A stretch of DNA of 64,000 nt, from assembly GCA_963778895.1 (NCBI GenBank), contig CAVZVZ010000008.1, positions 36,958 to 100,957 on the forward strand, given 5' to 3'. Of the stretch, positions 51,520 to 60,318 are shown in pieces. Source of the stretch: CAVZVZ01 sp963778895 (lineage in GTDB: Bacteria > Actinomycetota > Acidimicrobiia > Acidimicrobiales > Acidimicrobilacustridaceae). Both the position numbers and the translations under genes were made by a program. The first letter of the stretch is position 1. The number at the start of each line of letters is the position of its first letter. The notes under the pieces are model-generated. The model did no database searches. It was not told where the DNA came from and saw nothing but the letters and a program-made list of their open reading frames with translations.

Positions 51520-52899
51520 TCAGGGGTTGGTCGGTTCTCCGGCCAGCGCGGCAGAAGGCGCAGTGCGCGAGAGATCAGCGCCGGGGATCGCCCAGGCACC
51601 GGATGACCACCGGAAGCCGAGCGTCACCAGGCGAACGATCATGAGCAGCAGCAGGCTCGCCCACAGCCAACCGATGCCACCGTCGTAGACGAGTACGAGC
51701 CATGCGCACGGGGCGAACACCGCCGCGGCGAACACCATGGCCCAGGCCAGGAAGCGGACATCGCCCGCGCCGATGAGCAGCCCGTCGAGCACGAACACCA
51801 CGCCGTTGATCGGCTGCATGATGCCGACGAAGACCAACAAGAACGCGGTGAGGTCTCGAACGAGAAGGTCGTTGGTGAATATCCCCGGCAGCGCGTTGCG
51901 GGTCAGCAGGATGACGACGCCCATGGCGATGCCCCACACGACACCCCACTGCAGCATCCGCCGGCCCGCGTCGTGCGCGTCGTCGACCTCGGACGCGCCG
52001 AGCAGACGACCGATGAGCGCTTGGCCGGCGATGGCGATGGCGTCGAGCGTCAGCGCGGTGAAGTTCCAGATCTCGAAGGCGATCTGATGGGCAGCCACGT
52101 CGACGGTGCCGATACGGGTCGCGACCGCGGTGGCGATGAGAAATGCGCCGCGGAGCGCGGCCGTACGGATGAAGAGGTCGCGCCCGACCACGCTGATCTC
52201 TCGCAGCGTCCCGGGGTGGGGCCCGAGCGCGACCTCGTGGGCTCGTACCGCCCGGCCGACCCACACGGCGTAGACCGCGGCCGCGCCCCACTGAGCGATC
52301 ACCGTGGACAGCGCGGACGCCCCGATGCTGAAGCCGAGCCCGAAGATGAGCCAGCACTCGAGCGCGAGGTTGAACGCGGCCGACCCGACCGCGACGAACA
52401 ATGGTGTGCGAGTGTCCTGCAACCCGCGTAGGTAGCCGGTGCCGGCCAGCACGAGCAGCATGGCCGGCACACCGAACAGACTGATCCGGAGGTAGGTGAG
52501 CGCCTGGACGCGCACTTCGCCCGTCGCTCCCAGCATCCCGACGAGCGGTCCCGCGAGGACGAAGACGATCGCCGCGACCACCACCCCGACCAACACGGCG
52601 AGCCACATGCCTTGCACCGCTTGGTGAGCCGCCTGCCGTTCGTCGCCCGCTCCGATGAGTCGAGCGACGGAGGCGGTGGTGCCGTAGGCGAGGAAGATGA
52701 AGAGCGAAAAGATGATCAGCAAGATGCTGCTGGCCACGGCCAGGCCGGCCAGCGGGTCCGCCCCGAGGTGTCCGACCACGGCGGTGTCGGCGAGGATGTA
52801 GAGCGGTTCGGCGATGAGCGCGCCCAGGGCCGGAATCGCCAGGCGCACGATCTCGCGGTCGTGGCGGTGCGGACGGAACGGGGCGCGCCACGCGGTCAC
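51520..52899 (-). CDS. MATE-family multidrug/metabolite exporter
   Basis: The 459-residue protein has twelve membrane helices in two similar bundles. The opening EIVRLAIPALGALIAEPLYILADTAVVGHLG is the typical MATE/DinF start. It exports organic cations or a metabolite using Na+ or H+; substrate unknown. The GTG at 52899 overlaps the stop of the ABC permease gene (GTGA), making it the last of five coupled genes. The longer open frame upstream is a shadow of the permease gene. Confidence 0.9.
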   Translation of the reverse strand: MTAWRAPFRPHRHDREIVRLAIPALGALIAEPLYILADTAVVGHLGADPLAGLAVASSILLIIFSLFIFLAYGTTASVARLIGAGDERQAAHQAVQGMWLAVLVGVVVAAIVFVLAGPLVGMLGATGEVRVQALTYLRISLFGVPAMLLVLAGTGYLRGLQDTRTPLFVAVGSAAFNLALECWLIFGLGFSIGASALSTVIAQWGAAAVYAVWVGRAVRAHEVALGPHPGTLREISVVGRDLFIRTAALRGAFLIATAVATRIGTVDVAAHQIAFEIWNFTALTLDAIAIAGQALIGRLLGASEVDDAHDAGRRMLQWGVVWGIAMGVVILLTRNALPGIFTNDLLVRDLTAFLLVFVGIMQPINGVVFVLDGLLIGAGDVRFLAWAMVFAAAVFAPCAWLVLVYDGGIGWLWASLLLLMIVRLVTLGFRWSSGAWAIPGADLSRTAPSAALAGEPTNP

Positions 52900-53603
52900 A
52901 TGATGTCCTGGCGTGTCAGCCGCACCGTCGCGTAGATCGCGGCGAGGACGGCAACCACCAGCGGCACGATCCAGGCGGCAACCACGGCGACATCGGCCAA
53001 CCGAAGGTAAACGTCGGCGGTGTGCGCGAGTAGGGACCGCGTGTACGAGCGGATCGCGAGCCGGGCCGCTGAAGCGTTCGCGTGCGCGACGAAGCCCTCC
53101 CAGATCAAGATGTAGAGCAACCCCCACATGAGCGCCCGCTTCACACGCAGACCGAGGGCTACGAAGACTGCGCTGTAGGCGATCACCGCCACCGTGCAGG
53201 CGACCGCCGTTCCCTTGACCAGCTCGGGGCCCGAACCGATCACGGCTGCGGCTACGAGCAGAGGTGCCACGACGATCGGCCAGGTGACGGTGATCGATGA
53301 CGCAATCGCCGCGATCACCAAACGCGATCTCGGCACGGGTCGCAGCCACAGATACACCAGCGTTCCGTCTTCGTTCGGGTCGCCGAGGGCCGCCGAGGCG
53401 AACACCAGGGTCGCAACCGGCGCGAGCAGGGCCAGACCGAAGTTGTCGATGAATCGGCCGCCCGCGAGTTGATGGTCGACGAGGTGCGACGCGCCGATGG
53501 CCATCGCGGTGACGATGCCGACCGCCCCGAGCGCCAGCAGCCCGAGGACCCGCGCTCGCGTGAGCTGGGTGCGGACCATCAGCCGGTAGAGGGTGAAGGT
53601 CAT
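52896..53603 (-). CDS. ABC-2 type permease, second system
   Basis: The 235-residue protein has six membrane helices with the ABC-2 pattern, including LALLAPVATLVFASAALGDPNEDGTLVYLWLRPVPRSRLV, where the P-x-S-R segment marks the loop common to these exporters. It is ATGA-coupled to the ATPase gene upstream and GTGA-coupled to the MATE gene downstream. It probably forms the membrane part for the ATPase 53600-54550. Confidence 0.82.
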   Translation of the reverse strand: MTFTLYRLMVRTQLTRARVLGLLALGAVGIVTAMAIGASHLVDHQLAGGRFIDNFGLALLAPVATLVFASAALGDPNEDGTLVYLWLRPVPRSRLVIAAIASSITVTWPIVVAPLLVAAAVIGSGPELVKGTAVACTVAVIAYSAVFVALGLRVKRALMWGLLYILIWEGFVAHANASAARLAIRSYTRSLLAHTADVYLRLADVAVVAAWIVPLVVAVLAAIYATVRLTRQDIM

Positions 53604-54550
53604 GGCCCCACCAGGTAGCGAAACACGCTCTCGAGATCGTCGTCGAGCGGTGTCACCTCGTAGAGGTGAGCGCCGGCGTCGGCCGCCGTTCGGGCGATGG
53701 CGCGCCGGAATCGCGCTGCGTCCACCGTGTCGACGACCACAGAGTCGTCGCCGGAGAGGCGAACCGCGACCACGCCCTCGCTCACCAACAAACCGCTGGC
53801 GACCTCGCGCGGCCGGTCGGCGCGCACCCGAATGCGATGCGGGCGATCGTCCATCAGTTCGCGGATCGCCCGGAAGTCGCCTTCGGCCGCGAGACGACCT
53901 TGCGCGAGCACGAGCACGCGGGAGCCGAATCGCTCCACCTCGTCGAGCACGTGGCTCGACACGATGACGGCCCGGTCGGCCGCGCCGAGCCGCTGGAACA
54001 GGTCGATCAGGTGAACCCGCTGCCGGGGGTCGAGGCCGGTGAGCGGTTCGTCGAGAATGAGGACGTCTGGATCGTGCACGATCGCCTGGGCGATCTTGAC
54101 CCGCTGCCGCATTCCCTTGGAGTAGGTCGACAGACGTCGATCGTCGGCCCGGTCGATGTCGACTTCGTCGAGGGCGCGGTCGGCGGCGGCCGCTGGCTCC
54201 GGCAGGCGCTGCAGCTTGGCCGCGAGCTGCACGAACTCGAAAGCGGTGAGGGTCTCGAACAGCGCGTCCTGCTGCGGTACCAAGCCGATGCGGCGGGCCA
54301 AGGACAGATCACGATGGGGGTCTTGCCCGAGCACGCGGACCGATCCCTGCGAGGGCGCAGTGAGACCGGCGAGCATTCGCAGCATCGTCGACTTACCCGC
54401 GCCGTTCGGTCCCAGCAACGCGGTGACGCCGGGGCCGAGGTGAAACGAAACCTCTGACACGGCGACGACGTCGTCGAACCACTTCGAAACATGCTCGACC
54501 GCGACCATCACGTCGTGCGGTGGTGGGGGAGCGGCAGTGGGTGTCGTCAT
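53600..54550 (-). CDS. ABC transporter ATPase, second system
   Basis: The 316-residue ATPase has Walker A GPNGAGKST, signature YSKGMRQRVKIAQAI, Walker B VLILDEPLTGLD and switch His in VIVSSHVLDEVE. The YSKGM form of the signature is usual in ABC-2 exporters of the CcmA/NatA type. A C-terminal domain of about 90 residues follows. It is coupled by overlapping ATGA junctions to a permease gene on each side, so it could serve one or both. Confidence 0.9.
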   Translation of the reverse strand: MTTPTAAPPPPHDVMVAVEHVSKWFDDVVAVSEVSFHLGPGVTALLGPNGAGKSTMLRMLAGLTAPSQGSVRVLGQDPHRDLSLARRIGLVPQQDALFETLTAFEFVQLAAKLQRLPEPAAAADRALDEVDIDRADDRRLSTYSKGMRQRVKIAQAIVHDPDVLILDEPLTGLDPRQRVHLIDLFQRLGAADRAVIVSSHVLDEVERFGSRVLVLAQGRLAAEGDFRAIRELMDDRPHRIRVRADRPREVASGLLVSEGVVAVRLSGDDSVVVDTVDAARFRRAIARTAADAGAHLYEVTPLDDDLESVFRYLVGP

Positions 54551-55431
54551 CGGGTGACCTCGATCCGGCGGTATCGCAGCCAGGCCACGGCGCTGAAGGC
54601 CAACGTCCAGGCCAGGTACGCCGCCACCAACACACCGGTCGACAGGCTCGCCGCCCTGTCGACACCTGGCGCATCCCCGTAGATCCGATGGACGAGCTCG
54701 AACGGAAGGGCGAAGAGATTCACGAGGAACACGGCATCGCTCGTGTCGCCGCTGTCGAGCAGCGCCTCGCTGACCGCGGCCGATCCGATCAGGATCAGGA
54801 TGATGGCAGCCGACGCGGCGGCACGGCGGGTCGTGAAGCTCGCGGCGGCGAGCGACAGCGCGGCCTGCAAGGTGGCGATCACGATCCCGGCGAGCACCAT
54901 CTTCCACAGCAACTCGAACACGGCGGCAGGACCGTCGGGCCCCGTGCCGGCGATCGTGCGCGCCAACAGGAGGAACAGCAGCGGTCCCAAGGTGACGAGG
55001 CTGAGCACTGCCATCACCGCAGCAGCCTTCGACAGCAGGTAGCTGTTGCGGGTCAGCGGCGAGGCGAGGTAAAGACCGAGCATCCGGTCGCGTCGGTCGC
55101 CGCACAAGAGCTCCGGCGCGACGAATGCGGTGAACACGACGATCGCGGCGGTGACGTAGCCGTAGTAGTCGGAGTACGAGGGCAGCACATCGGGTTCGGT
55201 GACCAGCACCTCTTGGAAGAGGACCGTGATCCCGACGAAGACGATCGCCGGCACATAGGCGATGAACACCGAGAGGACCGGAAGAGCCTTGGCCGATGCC
55301 GGGCGTCGTAGACCGAGCGCACGCTGCACGCTGTGCGCGATCAGGCTCCGCACGGCGCCGGCGAGTCCTGTTCGCGGGCCGTCGTAGCGCCGGTAGCCGC
55401 GATCGAGTATCCGCGCGCTGGTGTCGGTCAC
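54547..55431 (-). CDS. ABC-2 type permease, first system
   Basis: The 294-residue protein has a cytoplasmic N-terminus beginning with TDTSARILDRGYRRYDGPRTG and six to seven membrane helices. The RGYRRYDGPR motif is typical of an actinobacterial ABC-2 permease group. GTG 55431 overlaps the upstream ATPase stop as GTGA; the longer open frame is a shadow. Partner of the ATPase 55428-56402. Confidence 0.85.
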   Translation of the reverse strand: MTDTSARILDRGYRRYDGPRTGLAGAVRSLIAHSVQRALGLRRPASAKALPVLSVFIAYVPAIVFVGITVLFQEVLVTEPDVLPSYSDYYGYVTAAIVVFTAFVAPELLCGDRRDRMLGLYLASPLTRNSYLLSKAAAVMAVLSLVTLGPLLFLLLARTIAGTGPDGPAAVFELLWKMVLAGIVIATLQAALSLAAASFTTRRAAASAAIILILIGSAAVSEALLDSGDTSDAVFLVNLFALPFELVHRIYGDAPGVDRAASLSTGVLVAAYLAWTLAFSAVAWLRYRRIEVTR

Positions 55432-56402
55432 TGGTCGACCTCGAGAAAGACGTCCTCGAGTCGCACGGTGCGGTTGGTGAGGCGGCGCAGCGGCGCGCCG
55501 GTGACCACCAGAGCGTCGCGGACGACGTCGTAGATCCGATCGGTGTCGGCGGTCGGCGGCGGCGCGTCGAGGTCGACGATCAATCGGTCGCCTTCGAGCT
55601 CCACGACCGCCCCGCGCTCGCGCAGCGTGTGGGCGAGCTCCGAAGCGTGCTCGTCCACCTCGACCAGGACACCGTGACCTACTCCTGTGAGCTCCGCAAT
55701 GGACCCGTAGGCCGCGACCCGGCCGGCCGACAGGATGATGGCGGAGTCGCACACGCGCTCGACCTCTTCGAGCAAGTGCGACGACAACACCACGTCGATC
55801 CCGAACTCGGTCCCGACTCGACGGATGAGCGTGAGCATGTCGTCGCGTTGCACGGGATCGAGCCCGTCGGTCGGCTCGTCGAGCAGGACCAACGACGGAT
55901 CGTGGGCGATGGCCTGCGCGAGCTTGACCCGTTGGCGCTGACCGGTCGACATCGTGCCCAGCGGGCGGTAGCGCTCCTCGCCGAGACCCACTTGCCACAA
56001 CGCGTCGCTGGCGCGAGACGTCGCGGCGCGGTGCGGTAGTCCGTGGATCTCGGCCAGGTGGCGCACGAAGTCGTGAGCGCGGGTGTCGCGGGGCAGCTCG
56101 TGGTGTTCGGGCGAGTAGCCGACCCTGGCGCGAACCGCGGGGCCGGCGCGAACGGGGTCTCGCCCCAGCACCCGGATCTCGCCTTCGTCGGGCCGGTGGA
56201 GCCCGAGGAGCAGGCCGAGCAAGGTGGTCTTGCCGGCGCCGTTCGAACCGAGCAGGCCGGTGATGCCGCGGCCGAGGGCGAACGTGGCGCCGTCGAGGGC
56301 GGTGGTGCGACCCCAGCGCTTCACCACCGCATGTCCGGCGACAACCGATCCGTCATCGAGGGTGGTCGCAGCGCCCGTGAGCTCGTCGGAGTGCTGCGCC
56401 AT
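55428..56402 (-). CDS. ABC transporter ATPase, first system
   Basis: The 324-residue ATPase has Walker A GSNGAGKTTLL, a variant signature MSTGQRQRVKLAQAI, Walker B LVLLDEPTDGLD and switch His in VVLSSHLLEEVE. It heads the five-gene unit running to the MATE exporter. The ATG at 56402 gives a standard N-terminus; an ATG at 56423 would add seven residues. Substrate unknown. Confidence 0.9.
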   Translation of the reverse strand: MAQHSDELTGAATTLDDGSVVAGHAVVKRWGRTTALDGATFALGRGITGLLGSNGAGKTTLLGLLLGLHRPDEGEIRVLGRDPVRAGPAVRARVGYSPEHHELPRDTRAHDFVRHLAEIHGLPHRAATSRASDALWQVGLGEERYRPLGTMSTGQRQRVKLAQAIAHDPSLVLLDEPTDGLDPVQRDDMLTLIRRVGTEFGIDVVLSSHLLEEVERVCDSAIILSAGRVAAYGSIAELTGVGHGVLVEVDEHASELAHTLRERGAVVELEGDRLIVDLDAPPPTADTDRIYDVVRDALVVTGAPLRRLTNRTVRLEDVFLEVDQ

Positions 56403-56452
56403 CGGGGCGGACTCTAAAGGCATTTGAGGCGTGCGCTCTAGGCACCAGGCCG

Positions 56453-56458
56453 TAACCT
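56453..56458 (+). promoter_or_regulatory. Candidate leaderless -10 box for ilvD
   Basis: TAACCT ends 6 nt before the ilvD ATG at 56465. The 62-nt divergent spacer must also hold the ABC operon promoter. Confidence 0.5.
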
Positions 56459-56464
56459 CGGCCC

Positions 56465-58144
56465 ATGAGCAACCCGATGAAGCCGCGTTCGTACGAGGTC
56501 ACCGACGGCTACGAGCGGGCGCCGGCCCGCGCCATGCTCCGAGCTGTCGGCATGACCGATGACGACTGGGACAAGCCGCAGGTAGCGGTCTGCTCGTCGT
56601 GGAACGAGGTGACGCCCTGCAACATGCCCCTCGGCCGGCTGGCCAAGCGGGCCAAGATCGGTGTGCGGGAGGCGGGCGGGTTCCCGATCGAGTTCACGAC
56701 CATCGCGGTGAGCGACGGCATCTCGATGGGTCACGAAGGCATGCACGCATCGCTCGTGAGTCGTGAGGTCATCGCCGACTCCGTCGAGACGGTGATGCAC
56801 GCCGAACGGCTCGACGGTTTGGTCACCTTCGCGGGATGCGACAAATCGTTGCCCGGCATGTTGATGGCCTCGGCGCGAATCAACGTTCCGTCGGTGTTCG
56901 TCTACGGCGGCACGATCTTGCCGGGCAATTGCAACGGCAAGGCTCTCGACATCGTGTCGGTGTTCGAAGCGGTGGGTGCGCGCGGCACGGGTGCGATCTC
57001 CGACGACGAGCTCGATGCCATCGAGCGCAACGCCTGTCCGACCGAGGGGAGTTGTGCGGGGATGTTCACCGCCAACACGATGGCATCGGTCGCCGAGGCC
57101 ATCGGCATGTCCTTGCCCGGCTCAGCATCGGCGCCCGCGGTCGATCGTCGTCGAGATGACTTTGCCTACGCGAGCGGCCAAGCCACCGTCGAGCTACTAC
57201 GACTCGGCATCCGTCCGCGCGACATCATGACCAAGCCCGCGTTCGAGAACGCGATCGCGGTGGTGATGGCGTTGGGCGGCTCGACCAACGCGGTGCTGCA
57301 CCTGCTCGCCATCGCGTTCGAGGCTCGAGTCGAGCTCGAGCTCGACGACTTCAACAAGGTCGCCAAGCGCGTCCCGCACATCGCCGACACGAAGCCGCAT
57401 GGCGAGTACCACATGAGCGATCTCGATCGCATCGGTGGCGTTCCGGTCGTCATGAAGGAGTTGCTCGACGCCGGCCTGATCCACGGCGATTGCATCACGG
57501 TGACAGGCAAGACCGTGGCCGAGAACTTGGCCGAGACGGCACCACCGGCACCGGACGGCAAGGTGCTCCATCGCCTCACCGACCCCATCCACGAGGTCGG
57601 TGGGATCGCGGTGCTGACCGGATCACTCGCGCCGAAAGGTGCGGTGGTGAAGGTCGCCGGTATCGACTTCGACCGCTTCGAAGGTCGCGCGCGCGTCTTC
57701 GACGGCGAGGAGGCGGCGATGGAAGCGATCCTCGCCAATCACATCGAGCCCGGCGACATCGTCGTCATTCGCTACGAGGGACCCAAGGGTGGACCGGGCA
57801 TGCGAGAGATGTTGGCGGTCACGGGTGCGATGAAGGGCGTTGGGCGCGGATCGGACGCCGCGCTCGTCACCGATGGTCGGTTCTCCGGTGGAACCCACGG
57901 GTTCTGCATCGGTCACGTCGCTCCCGAGGCTGTCGATGGCGGTCCGATCGCGTTCGTCGAAGAAGGCGATCGCATCGTGATCGATGTGAACGAGCACAGC
58001 ATCGATTTGTTGGTCGACGCCGCCGAGCTCGACGCGCGGCGCAAGTACTGGAAGCTTCCCGAGCCGCGTTACACCTCGGGCGTGCTCGCCAAGTACGCAC
58101 GGTTGGCACAGGGAGCCGAGAAGGGCGCGATCACCGAAGCCTGA
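56465..58144 (+). CDS. ilvD: Dihydroxy-acid dehydratase
   Basis: The 559-residue enzyme dehydrates 2,3-dihydroxy-isovalerate and -methylvalerate in valine, leucine and isoleucine synthesis. The Fe-S cysteines are Cys52 (VTPCNMPLG), Cys125 (FAGCDKSLPG) and Cys197 (PTEGSCAGMFTANTM). The C-terminal motifs GPKGGPGMREM and DGRFSGGTHGFCIGHV are intact. Three cysteines at these places fit the [2Fe-2S] type. No other ilv gene is near. Confidence 0.95.
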   Translation: MSNPMKPRSYEVTDGYERAPARAMLRAVGMTDDDWDKPQVAVCSSWNEVTPCNMPLGRLAKRAKIGVREAGGFPIEFTTIAVSDGISMGHEGMHASLVSREVIADSVETVMHAERLDGLVTFAGCDKSLPGMLMASARINVPSVFVYGGTILPGNCNGKALDIVSVFEAVGARGTGAISDDELDAIERNACPTEGSCAGMFTANTMASVAEAIGMSLPGSASAPAVDRRRDDFAYASGQATVELLRLGIRPRDIMTKPAFENAIAVVMALGGSTNAVLHLLAIAFEARVELELDDFNKVAKRVPHIADTKPHGEYHMSDLDRIGGVPVVMKELLDAGLIHGDCITVTGKTVAENLAETAPPAPDGKVLHRLTDPIHEVGGIAVLTGSLAPKGAVVKVAGIDFDRFEGRARVFDGEEAAMEAILANHIEPGDIVVIRYEGPKGGPGMREMLAVTGAMKGVGRGSDAALVTDGRFSGGTHGFCIGHVAPEAVDGGPIAFVEEGDRIVIDVNEHSIDLLVDAAELDARRKYWKLPEPRYTSGVLAKYARLAQGAEKGAITEA

Positions 58145-58240
58145 GTTCCCGCGGAGCGCAAGAGGTCACGGTGCAGACACGCTGGTACCCGCGCGAATTC
58201 GGCAGGAGACGATCTGCGGTTTTCCTGGCATGATCGACGA

Positions 58241-59383
58241 ATGAAGTACGTCGTCTGCGTCCCGGATGGTTGCGCGGATGAGCCCCTCGATGCGCTCGGC
58301 GGCCGCACACCGCTGGAGGTCGCCTCCGTTCCCACCCTCGACGGGTTGGCGGCGCGTGGCCGGGTCGGCCGGGCTGCGGTGATCCCGGAGGGTCTGCCGC
58401 CGGGCAGCGATGTCGGCAACATGGCGATCCTCGGTTACGACCCCCACCAGTTCCACACGGGTCGGGCGCCGATCGAGGCCGCGGCACTCGGGTTGCAACT
58501 CGCTCCCGACCAGGTGGCCTACCGATGCAACCTCGTCACGGTCACCAACGACACGATGGTTGATTTCGCGGGCGGCCATCCGACCTCCGAGGATGCCCGC
58601 AAGGTCATCGAGGCGCTCGACGACGAGTTGGGCGGGAACGGGGTGAACTTCCACCCGGGGGTGGAGTATCGCCACATCCTGGTGGCTCCTTCCACCTGGT
58701 CGGACGCGGACTGCACCCCGCCGCACGATCTGAGCGACAAACCGGTCGTGTGGCCGACGGGCGCGGCTGCCGCCGAGCTCCGGGAGCTCATGGACGCATC
58801 GCGCGACATCGTGGGTCGGTTCGGGCTGGACGCCAACCAGGTCTGGCTCTGGGGCCAGGGCTTTCAGCCCTCGATGCCGAGTTTCTCCTCGCGTTTCGGC
58901 CTCGACGCCGCGCTCAACAGCGCCGTCGACCTCGTCCGGGGGCTCGGCGTGCTGACCGGCATCGAGGTGGTCGATGTCGAGGGAATGACGGCGGGCTACG
59001 ACACGGATTACGCCGCCCAACGCGAGTGCGCTCTCGACTCGTTGGCCGATGGCGCCGACCTGTTCGTCATCCACGTAGAGGCCACGGACGAGGCCGGCCA
59101 CGCCGGCGACGTCGACGAGAAGGTCACCGCCCTCGAGCGGTGGGACCGGCTGATCCTCACCGACCTGGTGGCCGGGCTCGAAAAGCTCGGACCCTGGCGG
59201 ATGCTCTTGGTGCCCGACCACGCCACACCGCTCGCGCTGCGCACCCACACCGCGGATCCAGTGCCGTACATGCTGGTGGGCGCAGGCATCGACGGATCCG
59301 GTGGTGTGTACACCGAACGCGGTGTGGCCGATGCCGCCGTTGTCGCGGGTCACGAGCTGATGACTCGCCTCGTCACGACCTGA
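58241..59383 (+). CDS. apgM: Cofactor-independent phosphoglycerate mutase, archaeal (ApgM) type
   Basis: The 380-residue alkaline-phosphatase-fold enzyme starts KYVVCVPDGCADEPLDALGGRTPLE, and has PGSDVGNMAILGYDP with the phosphoserine in PGSD, EATDEAGHAGDVDEK with metal ligands, and VPDHATP near the end. It would interconvert 2- and 3-phosphoglycerate using metal ions. The family is best known from archaea but also occurs in some bacteria. In the first motif the usual DGMGD is DGCAD, keeping the metal Asp. ATG 58241 follows CATGAT at 6 nt. Confidence 0.88.
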   Translation: MKYVVCVPDGCADEPLDALGGRTPLEVASVPTLDGLAARGRVGRAAVIPEGLPPGSDVGNMAILGYDPHQFHTGRAPIEAAALGLQLAPDQVAYRCNLVTVTNDTMVDFAGGHPTSEDARKVIEALDDELGGNGVNFHPGVEYRHILVAPSTWSDADCTPPHDLSDKPVVWPTGAAAAELRELMDASRDIVGRFGLDANQVWLWGQGFQPSMPSFSSRFGLDAALNSAVDLVRGLGVLTGIEVVDVEGMTAGYDTDYAAQRECALDSLADGADLFVIHVEATDEAGHAGDVDEKVTALERWDRLILTDLVAGLEKLGPWRMLLVPDHATPLALRTHTADPVPYMLVGAGIDGSGGVYTERGVADAAVVAGHELMTRLVTT

Positions 59384-59425
59384 AGCCACGCCAACCTGAC
59401 CCCCACCTCACCTCACCCCACGAAC

Positions 59426-59482
59426 TGGCTGGCAAAACCCGTCATCGACGACACCGTCATCGACGACGGGTTTCACCAGCCA
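59426..59482. terminator. Imperfect hairpin between apgM and the DUF4397 gene
   Basis: TGGCTGG...CCAGCCA outer arms enclose AAACCCGTC...GACGGGTTT-type inner arms with a few mismatches and a 3-nt loop. The centre is a direct repeat of CGTCATCGACGAC. It lies between the convergent stops at 59383 and 59521 and probably serves both genes. Confidence 0.5.
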
Positions 59483-59520
59483 GAACGGGTGGGGGATTCG
59501 TTGGGGCGGGAGCGCCGTGA

Positions 59521-60318
59521 TCAGCCCGTGAAGTGAGGCGAGGTGACCGCGGCTACGGCCGGAGCGGTGGTGGACGGCGTCGCCGCTGCGGTCGACGGGG
59601 TGGTGACTTGGAGGTCGACCGAGTTGGTCACGACCTGGAAGGGGTTTTGCCCGCTCTCGTCGGGGAACGCGCCGACGGCGAAGACCTGCAGCAGCTGGCC
59701 GGCAGCGACGGGGACGTCCGCCAACGTCGCGACCGTGACCGAGCCGTCGGCCGAGGTCACGGTGAACGTGTAGGGGCCAGCGGGCAGATCGGCGCTCGCC
59801 ACCTGACCCGGCGCCAGGTCGTCGATGCCGGTGCCACCGTTCACCAATACGTCGACGGTCGGGGCGTCGGCGGCGTGGTACACCGCGACCCGTCCGCTAC
59901 CCGCTGCGATGTCGCTGACGTCGTTCGCGTAGATCGCGAGGTTGGGGGAGCCGCCCGCGAGGTTGGCGACCGCAGAGACGTTCGCACCGGCAGGAATCGC
60001 CGTGCCCGGCGCGCTGATCAGCACGGCACCGGTGCAGGTCCCGGGATCGGCTGCGTTCACGGTGAGGTCGTAGGTGCCGGCATCGACGGTGATCGTGGCC
60101 ACGCCCCCGAACGACACGTTCGAGAGCAACTCGATCGAGCCGTTGGCGCAAACGTCGACGGGGCCGACACTCGGAATGCCGTGCACGACCACCACGGTTG
60201 CTTGACCGCCGGCCTGTACCGGGGTCGGGACCAGTGCCAGGCCCAGCGCGGCGAAGGCGGCCAGGCCCACGAGAGCGGGCGTCTTGGACCGGAGCCCGTG
60301 CGGGAACTTGGGGATCAT
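59521..60318 (-). CDS. Secreted DUF4397-domain protein
   Basis: The 265-residue protein has a signal peptide (hydrophobic AFAALGLALVPTPVQA, cleavage near residue 36) and two DUF4397-like beta repeats (VVVVHGIPSVGPVDVCANG and VAVYHAADAPTVDVLVNGG), then a Thr/Pro/Ala-rich tail. Such proteins are extracellular and of unknown function. AAGGAG lies 7 nt before the ATG. A TTAGCACTAA palindrome lies 16 nt upstream on this strand and may be part of its promoter. Confidence 0.85.
   Translation of the reverse strand: MIPKFPHGLRSKTPALVGLAAFAALGLALVPTPVQAGGQATVVVVHGIPSVGPVDVCANGSIELLSNVSFGGVATITVDAGTYDLTVNAADPGTCTGAVLISAPGTAIPAGANVSAVANLAGGSPNLAIYANDVSDIAAGSGRVAVYHAADAPTVDVLVNGGTGIDDLAPGQVASADLPAGPYTFTVTSADGSVTVATLADVPVAAGQLLQVFAVGAFPDESGQNPFQVVTNSVDLQVTTPSTAAATPSTTAPAVAAVTSPHFTG

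Noticed and set aside
59426..59482. Hairpin with direct repeats as part of a CRISPR array
   Set aside because: There are only two 13-bp repeats with a 3-nt gap and no spacers or cas genes.
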